From positions 1 through 10,661 of the forward strand of contig JBMNNN010000057.1 in NCBI GenBank assembly GCA_050942555.1: a DNA stretch of 10,661 nucleotides, read 5' to 3'. Below the pieces are notes generated by a model. The model did no database searches. It was not told the origin of the DNA and worked only from the letters and a program-made list of their open reading frames with translations. The DNA comes from JAAYXU01 sp050942555 (GTDB lineage: Bacteria > Bacillota > Clostridia > Christensenellales > UMGS416). The position numbers and the translations under genes are program-made. Below, in pieces: positions 1 through 6,874 of the stretch. Position 1 is the first letter of the stretch; the number at the start of each line of letters is the position of its first letter.

Positions 1-2
1 CG

Positions 3-284
3 CGCAATTTCGACGAGGCCATCGAGCGGTCCAACGGGTTCCTGATGGAGAACCACGGCGCGCTGATGGGCTCCACCGAGGGAATCAAGCGCGCGCTCGA
101 GCTGCTGGAGATGATGGAGGCCGCCGCTCGCTCGGTGCTGGTGGCCCACATGCTGGGCGGGTTCAAGGCCATACCCCGGGACGAGGTGGCCAACCTGGAC
201 CGCACCCTGCGGACGCGCGGAATGGCTTTCCCGGGCCGCCCCGGCGTCGTTGGGAGCCTGGTGGACCTCATGTTCGACGAGTAG
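3..284 (+). CDS. Class II aldolase/adducin-family protein, C-terminal fragment
   Basis: The reading frame is open from the first bases of the window and ends at TAG 282-284, so only the last ~93 residues are present. The segment around residues 13-22 reads FLMENHGALM. This matches the class II aldolase block whose NHG histidine is a zinc ligand in L-fuculose-1-phosphate aldolase. It is followed by the usual helix rich in Glu and Ala (LELLEMMEAAARS). Family members cleave or epimerise sugar phosphates (fuculose-, rhamnulose- or ribulose-phosphate) in the cytoplasm. The substrate cannot be assigned from the tail alone. The ATG at 45 lies inside the conserved block and is not the start. A terminator follows 28 bases after the stop. 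The family call is fairly secure; the exact enzyme is unknown. Confidence 0.8.
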   Translation, partial: RNFDEAIERSNGFLMENHGALMGSTEGIKRALELLEMMEAAARSVLVAHMLGGFKAIPRDEVANLDRTLRTRGMAFPGRPGVVGSLVDLMFDE

Positions 285-311
285 CGAATCGCCCCGACAC
301 TTGCATAAAGA

Positions 312-338
312 AAGCTGACCGGAACCGGCCAGCTTTTT
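312..338. terminator. Bidirectional intrinsic terminator between converging genes
   Basis: Arms 312-322 (AAGCTGACCGG) and 325-335 (CCGGCCAGCTT) form an 11-bp stem with one A-C mismatch and a tiny loop. A T-run at 334-338 serves the plus-strand aldolase gene. Read on the minus strand, the same hairpin is followed by a T-rich stretch and lies just past the cysS stop, so it can end both transcripts. Confidence 0.85.
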
Positions 339-351
339 CTATGAGCGCCGT

Positions 352-1746
352 TTACGCCTTGCGCAGCTTCTGTCCCTCGCGCGTGTCCTCCACGATGTAC
401 CCCAGCCGCGCCAGCTCCTCGCGGAGGCGGTCGGACTCGGCCCAGTTTTTATCGGCGCGCGCGGCGGCGCGCGCGTCGACCAGCGCCTGCACATGGGCCG
501 ACATCTCCAGCTGCGCCTTCCGGACGAGTATGCCCAGCACGCCGCAAAGCTCCTCGAGGGCACCCAGCGCAGCGGCGGAGTCGGCGTACGAGGGCTCGGC
601 CGAATTGAGCGTATTGACCTCCCGCACCAGCGCAAAGAGCGCAGCCAGCGCGTCGGCGGTATTCAGGTCGTCGTCCATCGCGTCGATGAACCGCTGCCTG
701 GTCGCGCTGACGAGCGACGCCATTTGCTCCGAGACCGACCGGTCGCAGGCCATCTGCCCGGCGGCGGAGGCAACCCAATTGTCCCGGGCGCTGTACAGGC
801 GCGCGAGCGCGGCCTGCGCCTGCGCGAGCTGATCTTCCGAGTAGTTAATCGGGCTTCTGTAGTGGGCCGACAGCAGGAAGAAGCGGACCGCCTCCAGCGG
901 ATATTTTTCCGCTATCTCGCGGATCGTGAAGAAGTTCCCCCGGCTTTTGCTCATCTTCTGGTTGTCCACGCTGATGAATCCGTTGTGCATCCAGTAGCGC
1001 ACGAAGGGTTTTCCTGTCGCGCCTTCCGACTGGGCGGTCTCGTTCTCGTGGTGGGGGAACACGAGGTCTGCCCCGCCGCAGTGAATATCCACCGTCTCGC
1101 CCAGGTACTTCATCGCCATCGCCGAGCACTCGATGTGCCATCCGGGGCGCCCCTTCCCCCAGGGGCTGTCCCACGACGGTTCCCCGGGCTTTTCAAATTT
1201 CCACAGCGCGAAGTCCATCGGGTTTTTCTTCTGCTCGCTTTCGTCTACGCGCGCGCCGGCCATGAGATCGTCGGGATTCTGTCCCGACAGCCTCCCATAG
1301 TCCTCATGCGCAGCCGTATCGAAATACACGCCGTCGCCCGATGCGTAGGCAAGCCCCTTTTTCTCCAGCCTGCGAATCAGGCCGATGATCTCCCCGATAT
1401 GCTCGGTAGCCCGCGGATGGATATCGGCCCTGCAAACGCCCAGCCCCTCCGCGTCCTTCCAGTACTCGTCGATGAAACGCCGGGCGATTTCGGGCACCGT
1501 TACGCCCTCGCTGCGGGCGCGGTTGATCATCTTGTCGTCGATATCCGTGAAATTCTGCACGTACGTCACCGCGTATCCCCGCCAGATGAGGTAGCGGCGC
1601 AGCACGTCGTATATGACGAGCGGCCGGGCGTTCCCCAGATGAATGAAGTTATATACCGTAGGCCCGCAGGCGTATATGCCGATCCGGCCGCCCGGGCCCG
1701 GGACGAGCTCCTCCTTTTTCCGGGTGGCTGTGTTGTAGATGCGCAT
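352..1746 (-). CDS. cysS: Cysteinyl-tRNA synthetase (CysRS)
   Basis: This 464-residue class I aminoacyl-tRNA synthetase charges tRNA-Cys with cysteine in the cytoplasm (EC 6.1.1.16). Its length is close to that of E. coli CysRS (461). The HIGH-type motif is HLGN at residues 36-39 within CGPTVYN-F-IHLGNARP, and KMSKS is at 264-268. The zinc site that discriminates cysteine is complete: Cys27, Cys207 (HIECS), His232 and Glu236 (HHENE). The Rossmann core is followed by a helical C-terminal region from about 290 and a basic tail. The ATG at 1744-1746 lies two bases after the cysE stop, with AAGGAT just upstream inside the end of cysE. The gene is therefore the second of a T-box-controlled operon and probably translationally coupled. 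It ends at the bidirectional terminator. Confidence 0.98.
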   Translation of the reverse strand: MRIYNTATRKKEELVPGPGGRIGIYACGPTVYNFIHLGNARPLVIYDVLRRYLIWRGYAVTYVQNFTDIDDKMINRARSEGVTVPEIARRFIDEYWKDAEGLGVCRADIHPRATEHIGEIIGLIRRLEKKGLAYASGDGVYFDTAAHEDYGRLSGQNPDDLMAGARVDESEQKKNPMDFALWKFEKPGEPSWDSPWGKGRPGWHIECSAMAMKYLGETVDIHCGGADLVFPHHENETAQSEGATGKPFVRYWMHNGFISVDNQKMSKSRGNFFTIREIAEKYPLEAVRFFLLSAHYRSPINYSEDQLAQAQAALARLYSARDNWVASAAGQMACDRSVSEQMASLVSATRQRFIDAMDDDLNTADALAALFALVREVNTLNSAEPSYADSAAALGALEELCGVLGILVRKAQLEMSAHVQALVDARAAARADKNWAESDRLREELARLGYIVEDTREGQKLRKA

Positions 1747-1748
1747 GG

Positions 1749-2429
1749 TTATCCTTCCCTTTCCTCATTGGTATGCTGCTGCGGCTGCGACGCGGCGCGC
1801 CTGAGTTCATTGAGCTCCACCCTGATCGCTTCAAGCTGCCTGCGCAGGCCCTCGATCTCCGCGGCCACGGGGTCAGGCAGGCGCACCTGGTCCAGGTCCT
1901 CGCTGGGCGACCGCCCATTGCAGCGTACCACCCGCCCGGGATTGCCCACCACCGTGCAGCCCGGCGCGACCTCCTTGAGCACGATAGCTCCGGCGCCGAT
2001 GCGCGCGCCGTCTCCGACGGTAAAGGGGCCCAGCACGCTGGCGCCCGCACCGATCAGAACGCCGTTGCCGATCGTCGGATGGCGCTTGCCTGTGTCCTTG
2101 CCGGTGCCGCCCAGCGTGACGCCCTGATAAAGCGTCACATTGTCGCCTATCTCACAGGTTTCCCCGATGACGACGCTCATACCGTGATCTATGAAAAAAC
2201 CGCTTCCGATGCGCGCGCCCGGATGGATCTCGATGCCGGTAAAAAACCGCGCGGTCTGGCTGATCATGCGGGCCAGCAGCCGCATTTTATGATTATGCAG
2301 CCAGTGCGCCACCCGGTGCCAGAAGATCGCATGAATCGACGGATAACACAGCAGCACCTCCAGGACGTTGCGGGCCGCCGGGTCGCGGTCCAGCGCCGCA
2401 CGGATGTCGCTTCTCAAATGCCTGAACAC
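1749..2429 (-). CDS. cysE: Serine O-acetyltransferase (short form)
   Basis: This enzyme transfers acetyl from acetyl-CoA to L-serine, giving O-acetylserine, the first step of cysteine synthesis (EC 2.3.1.30). The 226-residue product is of the short Bacillus type: a brief N-terminal helical part, then a left-handed beta-helix of hexapeptide repeats (about residues 66-165, repeated IGxGxx units). The catalytic pair Asp81-His82 (IDHG) and His117 (KRHPTI) line up with Asp157-His158 and His193 of E. coli CysE, all with the same offset of 76. Residues ~186-212 form a probable coiled-coil tail. The GTG start at 2429 is chosen because AGGAGG (2438-2443) lies 8 bases upstream. Longer in-frame starts would run back into the T-box terminator. 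It is the first gene of the cysE-cysS operon. Confidence 0.95.
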   Translation of the reverse strand: MFRHLRSDIRAALDRDPAARNVLEVLLCYPSIHAIFWHRVAHWLHNHKMRLLARMISQTARFFTGIEIHPGARIGSGFFIDHGMSVVIGETCEIGDNVTLYQGVTLGGTGKDTGKRHPTIGNGVLIGAGASVLGPFTVGDGARIGAGAIVLKEVAPGCTVVGNPGRVVRCNGRSPSEDLDQVRLPDPVAAEIEGLRRQLEAIRVELNELRRAASQPQQHTNEEREG

Positions 2430-2437
2430 CGCGGTCA

Positions 2438-2443
2438 CCTCCT
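2438..2443 (-). promoter_or_regulatory. Ribosome binding site of cysE
   Basis: A perfect AGGAGG on the minus strand lies 8 bases before the GTG start at 2429. It sits 11 bases past the T-run of the leader terminator. It settles the start codon in favour of GTG rather than upstream in-frame ATG codons. Confidence 0.88.
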
Positions 2444-2454
2444 CACTATATACG

Positions 2455-2487
2455 AAAACCCCGTCGCCTGCAATGCAAGAGACGGGG
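2455..2487 (-). terminator. T-box regulatory terminator
   Basis: On the minus strand CCCCGTC (2487-2481) pairs with GACGGGG (2465-2459), followed by TTTT (2458-2455). The upstream arm overlaps the segment that would form the 3' side of the antiterminator with the T-box core. This is the expected mutually exclusive arrangement: uncharged tRNA-Cys should stabilise the antiterminator and suppress this hairpin. Confidence 0.9.
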
Positions 2488-2699
2488 CTGCTGCCTCGCG
2501 GTTCCACTCTCGTTCCCGGATTTGCCGGGCTCTCGTCGCCTTCACGCGGCGCATACGTCCGGCCCTACTGCCATTTTCAGGCCGGCGGCATAATCGGCGG
2601 GGCACTTCCCTCCGCCCTTCTCCCAGGACGCTTCCAGCCGGTGGCGTCCACTCTCTGGCGGGAATCGGCGGCGGTACTCTTCCGCCTCGGAGCCTTTGC
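2455..2699 (-). promoter_or_regulatory. T-box riboswitch leader, cysteine-specific (UGC specifier)
   Basis: This leader binds uncharged tRNA-Cys and lets transcription continue into cysE-cysS. Visible parts, in transcript order, are as follows. The AGUA of the specifier loop is at 2678-2675. The AGAGAG bulge is near 2655-2650. A GGACGC/GCGUCC hairpin with a large apical loop follows. GGCGG/CCGCC helices flank the specifier loop. GAAG then UGC (2604-2602) faces the AGUA strand. The T-box core AGAGUGGAACCGCG is at about 2510-2497. The core's UGGA can pair with UCCA, the 3' end of tRNA-Cys, whose usual discriminator base is U73. UGC is a cysteine codon, so specifier, acceptor pairing and downstream genes all agree. 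Frame-shifted readings (GUG, GCC) are less consistent. Exact leader ends are inferred from the promoter and terminator. Confidence 0.93.
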
Positions 2700-2705
2700 A
2701 TATTG

Positions 2706-2734
2706 ATTATACATTATATTCCCGGCAGTGGCAA
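2706..2734 (-). promoter_or_regulatory. Promoter of the cysE-cysS operon
   Basis: The -35 TTGCCA (2734-2729) and -10 TATAAT (2711-2706) are separated by 17 bases, which predicts transcription start near 2699. A second overlapping TATAAT lies at 2718-2713, with a poorer -35 (ATGTCA, 18-base spacer). The first pair fits better. Confidence 0.8.
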
Positions 2735-2754
2735 TATGACATTGTTCTTCTCTG

Positions 2755-2775
2755 CTTATTCGGGTCCTGAATAAG
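2755..2775. promoter_or_regulatory. 21-bp palindrome, possible operator
   Basis: Arms CTTATTCGGG (2755-2764) and CCTGAATAAG (2766-2775) are complementary at 9 of 10 positions around T2765. The site lies between the divergent cysE promoter (about 66 bases upstream of its start point) and the L,D-transpeptidase gene. It could be an operator for either side. A terminator role is unlikely because no gene on either strand ends here. The regulator is unknown. Confidence 0.45.
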
Positions 2776-2832
2776 TTTCCATTCCCAATTTTTTAACCGC
2801 ATGATGCGCGTCTGCCGCGGAAAAAATGAAGC

Positions 2833-2838
2833 GGGAGG
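2833..2838 (+). promoter_or_regulatory. Ribosome binding site of the L,D-transpeptidase gene
   Basis: GGGAGG lies 7 bases before the TTG at 2846. The only ATG codons further upstream in frame (2801 and 2804) have no such site, so the TTG is preferred. A second TTG follows immediately at 2849. No clear promoter was found for this gene. The best candidate, TTTCCA with an 18-base spacer and CATGAT at 2798-2803, is weak. Confidence 0.75.
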
Positions 2839-2845
2839 TGTGCCT

Positions 2846-3529
2846 TTGTTGAGGAAAAATACCCGAACCGGCGCCCGGATCGCTCTCGTATTGCTGCTCA
2901 TCGGATTGTTCGCGGGGCTGCGCGCCGCTCCAGCGCAGGCGGACGCTCCCGAGCGCATCATCATCATCAATACGTCGGGCAACACGCTGACGCTGTACGA
3001 GAACGGGCAACCGGCAAAAAAATATATCATCGCCTCGGGACGCCACAGCAGCCCGACGCCCACCGGAATATACAAAATAACGAGCAAAGCGCGGAACTGG
3101 GGTTCGGGCTTCGGCTCGCGGTTCATGCGGCTCAACGTCCCATGGGGCCTCTATGGAATACACGGCACCAACAGACCGGGGCTCATCGGCTCCGACGTCT
3201 CGGCGGGGTGCATCCGTATGCGCAACGCGGACGTAGAAGACCTCTATGATAGGGTAAAGGTGGGGACGCCGGTCATCATAGAGGCTTCACCCTTTGGTTT
3301 TCTTGATTCATGGCTGACAAGGCTGAGCCCGGGAGACCGGTGCGCGGCGGTCATGGAGGTGCAAAAAAGGCTCAATAACCTAGGCTACGACACCGGAACG
3401 CCCGACGGCATATTCGGGGAGCGCACCAAAGCTGCGCTTCTGCGGTTTAAGAGAGACCGCGGGCTTGCGTACACGCACTATGTGGACCAGGCCACATACC
3501 GCGCGCTGGGCATCATGCTGTTTGAATAA
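2846..3529 (+). CDS. Exported L,D-transpeptidase (YkuD) with C-terminal peptidoglycan-binding domain
   Basis: The 227-residue product is predicted to form or remodel peptidoglycan crosslinks outside the membrane, making 3-3 links or attaching proteins or amino acids at the tetrapeptide stem. A basic N-terminus and a hydrophobic stretch (about residues 12-26) precede an APAQA/D signal-peptidase site near residue 32. The YkuD domain spans about 37-147 and carries the HGTN motif (His106) and SAGCIRM (catalytic Cys122, Arg124). Residues ~160-222 resemble a PG_binding_1 helical domain (VQKRLNNLGYDTGTPDGIFGERT). In many family members that domain precedes the catalytic one; here it follows. The TTG start is set by the GGGAGG site. 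The gene is monocistronic, divergent from cysE, and ends at a strong terminator. Confidence 0.93.
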   Translation: MLRKNTRTGARIALVLLLIGLFAGLRAAPAQADAPERIIIINTSGNTLTLYENGQPAKKYIIASGRHSSPTPTGIYKITSKARNWGSGFGSRFMRLNVPWGLYGIHGTNRPGLIGSDVSAGCIRMRNADVEDLYDRVKVGTPVIIEASPFGFLDSWLTRLSPGDRCAAVMEVQKRLNNLGYDTGTPDGIFGERTKAALLRFKRDRGLAYTHYVDQATYRALGIMLFE

Positions 3530-3543
3530 CTGAAAAAATCAGG

Positions 3544-3574
3544 GCCTCCGTGCCTTCACGGAGGCTCTTTTTTT
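3544..3574 (+). terminator. Intrinsic terminator after the L,D-transpeptidase gene
   Basis: A 9-bp perfect stem, GCCTCCGTG (3544-3552) with CACGGAGGC (3557-3565) and a CCTT loop, is followed by TCTTTTTTT. On the minus strand the hairpin is followed, after a few bases, by a TTTTTT run at 3539-3534. It may therefore also end the converging ADP-ribosylglycohydrolase transcript. Confidence 0.92.
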
Positions 3575-3581
3575 ACTGGAC

Positions 3582-4949
3582 TCAGGGCAGCTGGCACATC
3601 GTCAGCGAAACCAGCTCTTGCACGCTGATTCTCCCGATACCGGCGATCGTGGTGTCGAGCATGCCGCCGATCGGCTCAGTCCATTGCGGCGGAATGCCTT
3701 TTTCACCGACCATCATGCCAATGACCGAGCCGACCGTCGCGCCGTTGCAGTCGGTATCAAAACTGGCTTCCACCGCCATTGAGATCGAGCGGCCGTAATC
3801 CCCGCCGCCATAAAGGAGCGCCGCAGCGACGATCATCGCGTTGGAAAGCGTATGGCACCAGTGGTGCGGCAGGCGCTCGTCGAAGCGCCGGTGAATTCGC
3901 TCGATGCACTCGGCAGCCGGAACGCCCTGCCCGTGCCATCCGATCACTTCGCGTACACATTCGGTCAGCCGGGATCTCTCGGGTATCTGCGCAAGCCCCG
4001 CCTCGATGACCCGCGGTATGTCGTCGCATACGGCCGCGGCGGCCAGCATCGCCGCGACGAACATCTCGCCGTATATGCCGTTCTTTATATGGGAGATCGA
4101 CGCGTCCCGCCATGCCATGTCGGCCGCGGTCTCGGGGTCGCCGGGATTGATATATCCGAAGTAGTCGCCCCGGATCTGTGCGCCGATCCATTCCCTGAAC
4201 GGATTTTTCCAGCAGGCCGACGAAGGAGGCGCGATCCCGTTTTCTATGTTCGCGTAGGCGACCATTTCCGCCGTGCAGTACCATCGTCTGGTCTGGGAGT
4301 CGATCCACGCCCGCGCTACATCCTCCGGCGTAAAGCCGCGTCCGTAGACCCCTACGATGCACCTGGCCGCCATGACCGTATAGTTCGTGTCGTCGTCGAC
4401 CGGCGCGCAGCCCTGTATGTTCCCGATCCAGCAGCGCTTTTTGTAGGCTTCCGGGGCGACGCCCAGCAGTTCCGGAAGCTCCGGATCTTCGCGCATATAC
4501 CGGCTGAGCGGCTCGTTGCTCGTTTTCCTCAGAATCGTCCGGATCTGGCTGCGCGTATAGCCTTCCACGGGTTTGCCCAGAAGACACCCGCAGATGCGGC
4601 CCAGCCATGCTCCGGCGATCCGGTCGCGAAGCGTTTCCGGATCCGTCGGCTTTGAAAACGCCGGGCGGTCGGCCGGGCGGCGCTCCCGGATGGCAATGAT
4701 TTCCGATGGCTCGTCGTACGGATACCCGGGCCGCTGCGCAGCGCGCGAAAAGGCGCGGTACAGCGCATCGGCCAGCTCTTCGCGAAAATCGCCGAGGGGC
4801 AGCCCCGATATGGCCTCGGTCAGCGCGCGCAGGGACTCGACGTCCCTGCCCTCGTCGGCCCACTGGGCCAGCTCGGTATTGAGGTGAGACGAGTAGACGA
4901 GCGTATGTGGCAGCGATTCCCAGCATACGGGAGCGTCGTTCCGGTTCAT
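3582..4949 (-). CDS. ADP-ribosylglycohydrolase-family protein
   Basis: The 455-residue product belongs to the ADP_ribosyl_GH family, whose members remove ADP-ribose from proteins (DraG, ARH3 type) or hydrolyse related N- or O-glycosidic bonds using a two-metal magnesium site. The domain starts near residue 107 with RDRIAGAWLGRICGCLLGKPVEG. The first metal motif is VDDDTNYT (Asp185-187, Thr188) and the second is DTDCN (398-402) in a Gly-rich helix. Residues 1-105 are an N-terminal helical extension of unclear role. Family members are usually ~300-350 residues, so this one is longer. No ADP-ribosyltransferase, dinitrogenase or toxin gene lies next to it, so the substrate cannot be inferred. The ATG is supported by GGGAGGAG 7-9 bases upstream and by a promoter at 4981-5009. 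Confidence 0.87.
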   Translation of the reverse strand: MNRNDAPVCWESLPHTLVYSSHLNTELAQWADEGRDVESLRALTEAISGLPLGDFREELADALYRAFSRAAQRPGYPYDEPSEIIAIRERRPADRPAFSKPTDPETLRDRIAGAWLGRICGCLLGKPVEGYTRSQIRTILRKTSNEPLSRYMREDPELPELLGVAPEAYKKRCWIGNIQGCAPVDDDTNYTVMAARCIVGVYGRGFTPEDVARAWIDSQTRRWYCTAEMVAYANIENGIAPPSSACWKNPFREWIGAQIRGDYFGYINPGDPETAADMAWRDASISHIKNGIYGEMFVAAMLAAAAVCDDIPRVIEAGLAQIPERSRLTECVREVIGWHGQGVPAAECIERIHRRFDERLPHHWCHTLSNAMIVAAALLYGGGDYGRSISMAVEASFDTDCNGATVGSVIGMMVGEKGIPPQWTEPIGGMLDTTIAGIGRISVQELVSLTMCQLP

Positions 4950-4980
4950 GGCCTTTCTCCTCCCTATTCACTCTCCGCCC

Positions 4981-5009
4981 ATGATATACCAAACACGATG
5001 TGAAGACAA
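4981..5009 (-). promoter_or_regulatory. Promoter of the ADP-ribosylglycohydrolase gene
   Basis: TTGTCT (5009-5004) and TATCAT (4986-4981) are separated by 17 bases on the minus strand. They lie about 32 bases before the ATG and just past the terminator of the phosphate operon, so the gene is probably transcribed alone. Confidence 0.65.
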
Positions 5010-5030
5010 TACGGTTCTCTACAAATGCAG

Positions 5031-5054
5031 AAAAATCGGGATGCACCCATCCCG
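5031..5054 (-). terminator. Terminator of the pit-DUF47 operon
   Basis: On the minus strand CGGGATG (5054-5048) pairs with CATCCCG (5043-5037) around a four-base loop. An A/T tail containing TTTTT (5035-5031) follows. It lies about 36 bases after the DUF47 stop codon. Confidence 0.85.
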
Positions 5055-5089
5055 CCCAATGCTTAAGAATACGCCGACAGGCGCCCGCG

Positions 5090-5710
5090 CTATCCGTTCT
5101 TGACCGAAAGCCCCTCCAGCATGTCTACGACGTCCTCGCAGCCGTCCAGCACCCGCTCCATGTTGTCGTATATCTCTTTCCACTTGATGATATCGAGCAC
5201 GGTCAGCTTTTGGTTCTCGTAGAGCTCCTTGATGAGTCTGCGGTGCAGGCGGTCGCCCTCCTCTTCGATCTTGTTGACATTGATGACGAACGGTTTCAGG
5301 TTCTTCGTCTTTTTAAACTGCCTGAACTCGTCGATGGCCAGCGAAAGCGCCTCGCTCGACTTGACAATGAGCTCCGCGAACCCCACCGCCTGGGGCTTCA
5401 TCTCGCGTATGCTGAGCATATCGAAAAGATTGGCCACGTCCTCAATGGCGTCGATGATCGAGTCGATACCGTTTCCGATCTGCATTATATCCTCCCGGTC
5501 AATGGGCGTGATGAACGCGCGGTTGAGCCGGTATACCATATCGTGGAGCAGTCCGTCGGCCTCGTGCTCGATAGCGTGAACCCCCTCTGCCTTCTCCTTG
5601 ACATCACAGAAATTCACTGTCATGTCGTAGAGCTGCTTGGCGGAGCGTATAAGGCAGTCCGCCATGCTGTTGAATATCTCGAAGTAATTAATATCCCTGC
5701 CGATTGCCAT
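5090..5710 (-). CDS. DUF47 (PhoU-like) partner of the phosphate transporter
   Basis: The 206-residue, mostly helical, acidic protein matches the DUF47/TIGR00153 family, which resembles PhoU and is commonly encoded beside PiT transporters. It is thought to modulate phosphate uptake. Visible features are paired helices with metal-binding-type acidic motifs: EHEAD near residues 48-52, DSIIDAIED near 83-91, EEEGDRLHRR near 149-158 and DGCEDVVDMLE near 189-199. No membrane segment or signal peptide is seen, so it is probably cytosolic. The ATG has GGAGGAG 6 bases upstream, 18 bases after the transporter's stop, so the two are one operon. DUF47 often precedes pit; here it follows. Confidence 0.93.
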   Translation of the reverse strand: MAIGRDINYFEIFNSMADCLIRSAKQLYDMTVNFCDVKEKAEGVHAIEHEADGLLHDMVYRLNRAFITPIDREDIMQIGNGIDSIIDAIEDVANLFDMLSIREMKPQAVGFAELIVKSSEALSLAIDEFRQFKKTKNLKPFVINVNKIEEEGDRLHRRLIKELYENQKLTVLDIIKWKEIYDNMERVLDGCEDVVDMLEGLSVKNG

Positions 5711-5728
5711 TTCTCTCCTCCGCTTTAT

Positions 5729-6748
5729 TTAAAACATTACCATAAAAAGCTTTGCCATTCCATAGCCGATAATGCCGCAGCCGGGAAATGTCAGGATCCA
5801 CGCAAGAACCATGTCCTTGACGATATTCCAGTCGACGCTCGAAAGCCGCCGGGCTGCACCTACGCCCACGATGGCGCTGGTCTTGGTATGGGTCGTCGAT
5901 ACCGGCAGGCCGAAAAGCGTCGAGAACAGCAGGCATATCGCCGCCGTGAAATCGGCGGCGAAGCCCTGGTGCTTGCGGAGCTTGACCATGTCCATACCTA
6001 CCGACTTGATGATGCGCCAGCCTCCTACCGATGTGCCAAGTCCCATGACCGCCGAGCAGAGTACGATGACCGAGAACGGGATGACGAATCCGCCCGACTC
6101 GGTCTTTTGCACCATGCCGTTGAGATAAAGCGCGAGCATGAATACGCCCATGAATTTCTGCCCGTCCTGCGCCCCGTGGAGGAACGCCATCGAAGCTGCG
6201 CCGAATACCTGCCCCTTTCCAAAGAGGCGGTCGGCGAAGAAGCGATCCGCGTTCCGGAACGAGAACTCGATGAGCCTGACGAAAAGAAATCCGAGCAGGA
6301 ATCCCATGCCTGTCGAAATGACAAGACCTATGATGACCTTTCTCCACTCGTACATGTTGACGCCCGCAATTCCGTTTAGCGCCACCGCCGCGCCGGTCAG
6401 TCCAGCGATCAGCGCGTGGCTTTCGCTGGTAGGGATCCCGAAATACCAGGCTGCGGTGGCCCAGGCGACGATCGCGAAAAGGGCTGCGGCCAGCACGACA
6501 AGTGCATCGTGACTGCCTGAGCCTTCGAAATTCACCATCTTGGATATCGTCTCGGCGACCTGCGCGTTGATCGCCGTCATGCACATCGCCCCGAGCAGAT
6601 TGAATACAACCGCCATGATTATCGCCGACCGCGGTCTCAGGACCCGGGTCGATACCGCCGTCGCGATGGCATTGGGCGCGTCGGTCCATCCGTTCACGAA
6701 CACGACCGCCAGTACCAGGATGATAATTACCACAAACGCTATACTCAT
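5729..6748 (-). CDS. pit: PiT-family inorganic phosphate transporter
   Basis: The 339-residue integral membrane protein is predicted to import phosphate (or metal-phosphate) with H+ or Na+. It shows the duplicated PiT architecture. The first half carries NGWTDAPNAIATAVSTR (19-35) and GIPTSESHALIAG (104-116). The second half carries FLHGAQDGQKFMG (189-201) and GLPVSTTHTKTSAIVGVG (280-297). Asp23 and Asp195 are the signature acidic residues. Hydrophobic segments alternate through the length, with a polar loop around 161-180. The ATG has GAGGG 5 bases upstream. The 126 bases between the pyrG stop and this ATG show neither a clear terminator nor a convincing promoter. Both separate transcription and read-through from pyrG remain possible. 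Confidence 0.95.
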   Translation of the reverse strand: MSIAFVVIIILVLAVVFVNGWTDAPNAIATAVSTRVLRPRSAIIMAVVFNLLGAMCMTAINAQVAETISKMVNFEGSGSHDALVVLAAALFAIVAWATAAWYFGIPTSESHALIAGLTGAAVALNGIAGVNMYEWRKVIIGLVISTGMGFLLGFLFVRLIEFSFRNADRFFADRLFGKGQVFGAASMAFLHGAQDGQKFMGVFMLALYLNGMVQKTESGGFVIPFSVIVLCSAVMGLGTSVGGWRIIKSVGMDMVKLRKHQGFAADFTAAICLLFSTLFGLPVSTTHTKTSAIVGVGAARRLSSVDWNIVKDMVLAWILTFPGCGIIGYGMAKLFMVMF

Positions 6749-6874
6749 TCAGACCCTCTGTGCCGACTGCTTTCTCTTCATAGTATCGGGAAAACCGTTC
6801 CGTTCATTTATGATTCCCCATCGCAATACACGATGTGTCCGAAGTTCCAAAATGCCGGAAAATCAGCCCGCGCT

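Noticed and set aside
493..2127. Long open frame on the plus strand, 544 codons
   Set aside because: It runs antisense through cysS and cysE, which have complete motifs. Its residues are low-complexity Arg/Pro/Ala-rich, as expected from a GC-rich shadow, and no ribosome site fits.
1749..2507. Longer cysE starting at ATG 2507
   Set aside because: The extra 26 codons would be encoded by the T-box core and terminator. The AGGAGG 8 bases before GTG 2429 and the family N-terminus favour the shorter form.
5000..6379. Long open frame on the plus strand, 459 codons
   Set aside because: Antisense to the DUF47 and pit genes, with no family-like motifs and a His/Arg-rich composition typical of a shadow frame.
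6749..6874. Possible terminator or promoter between pyrG and pit
   Set aside because: Only short weak palindromes (for example ACAC-GAT-GTGT) and no -35/-10 pair with acceptable spacing were found.
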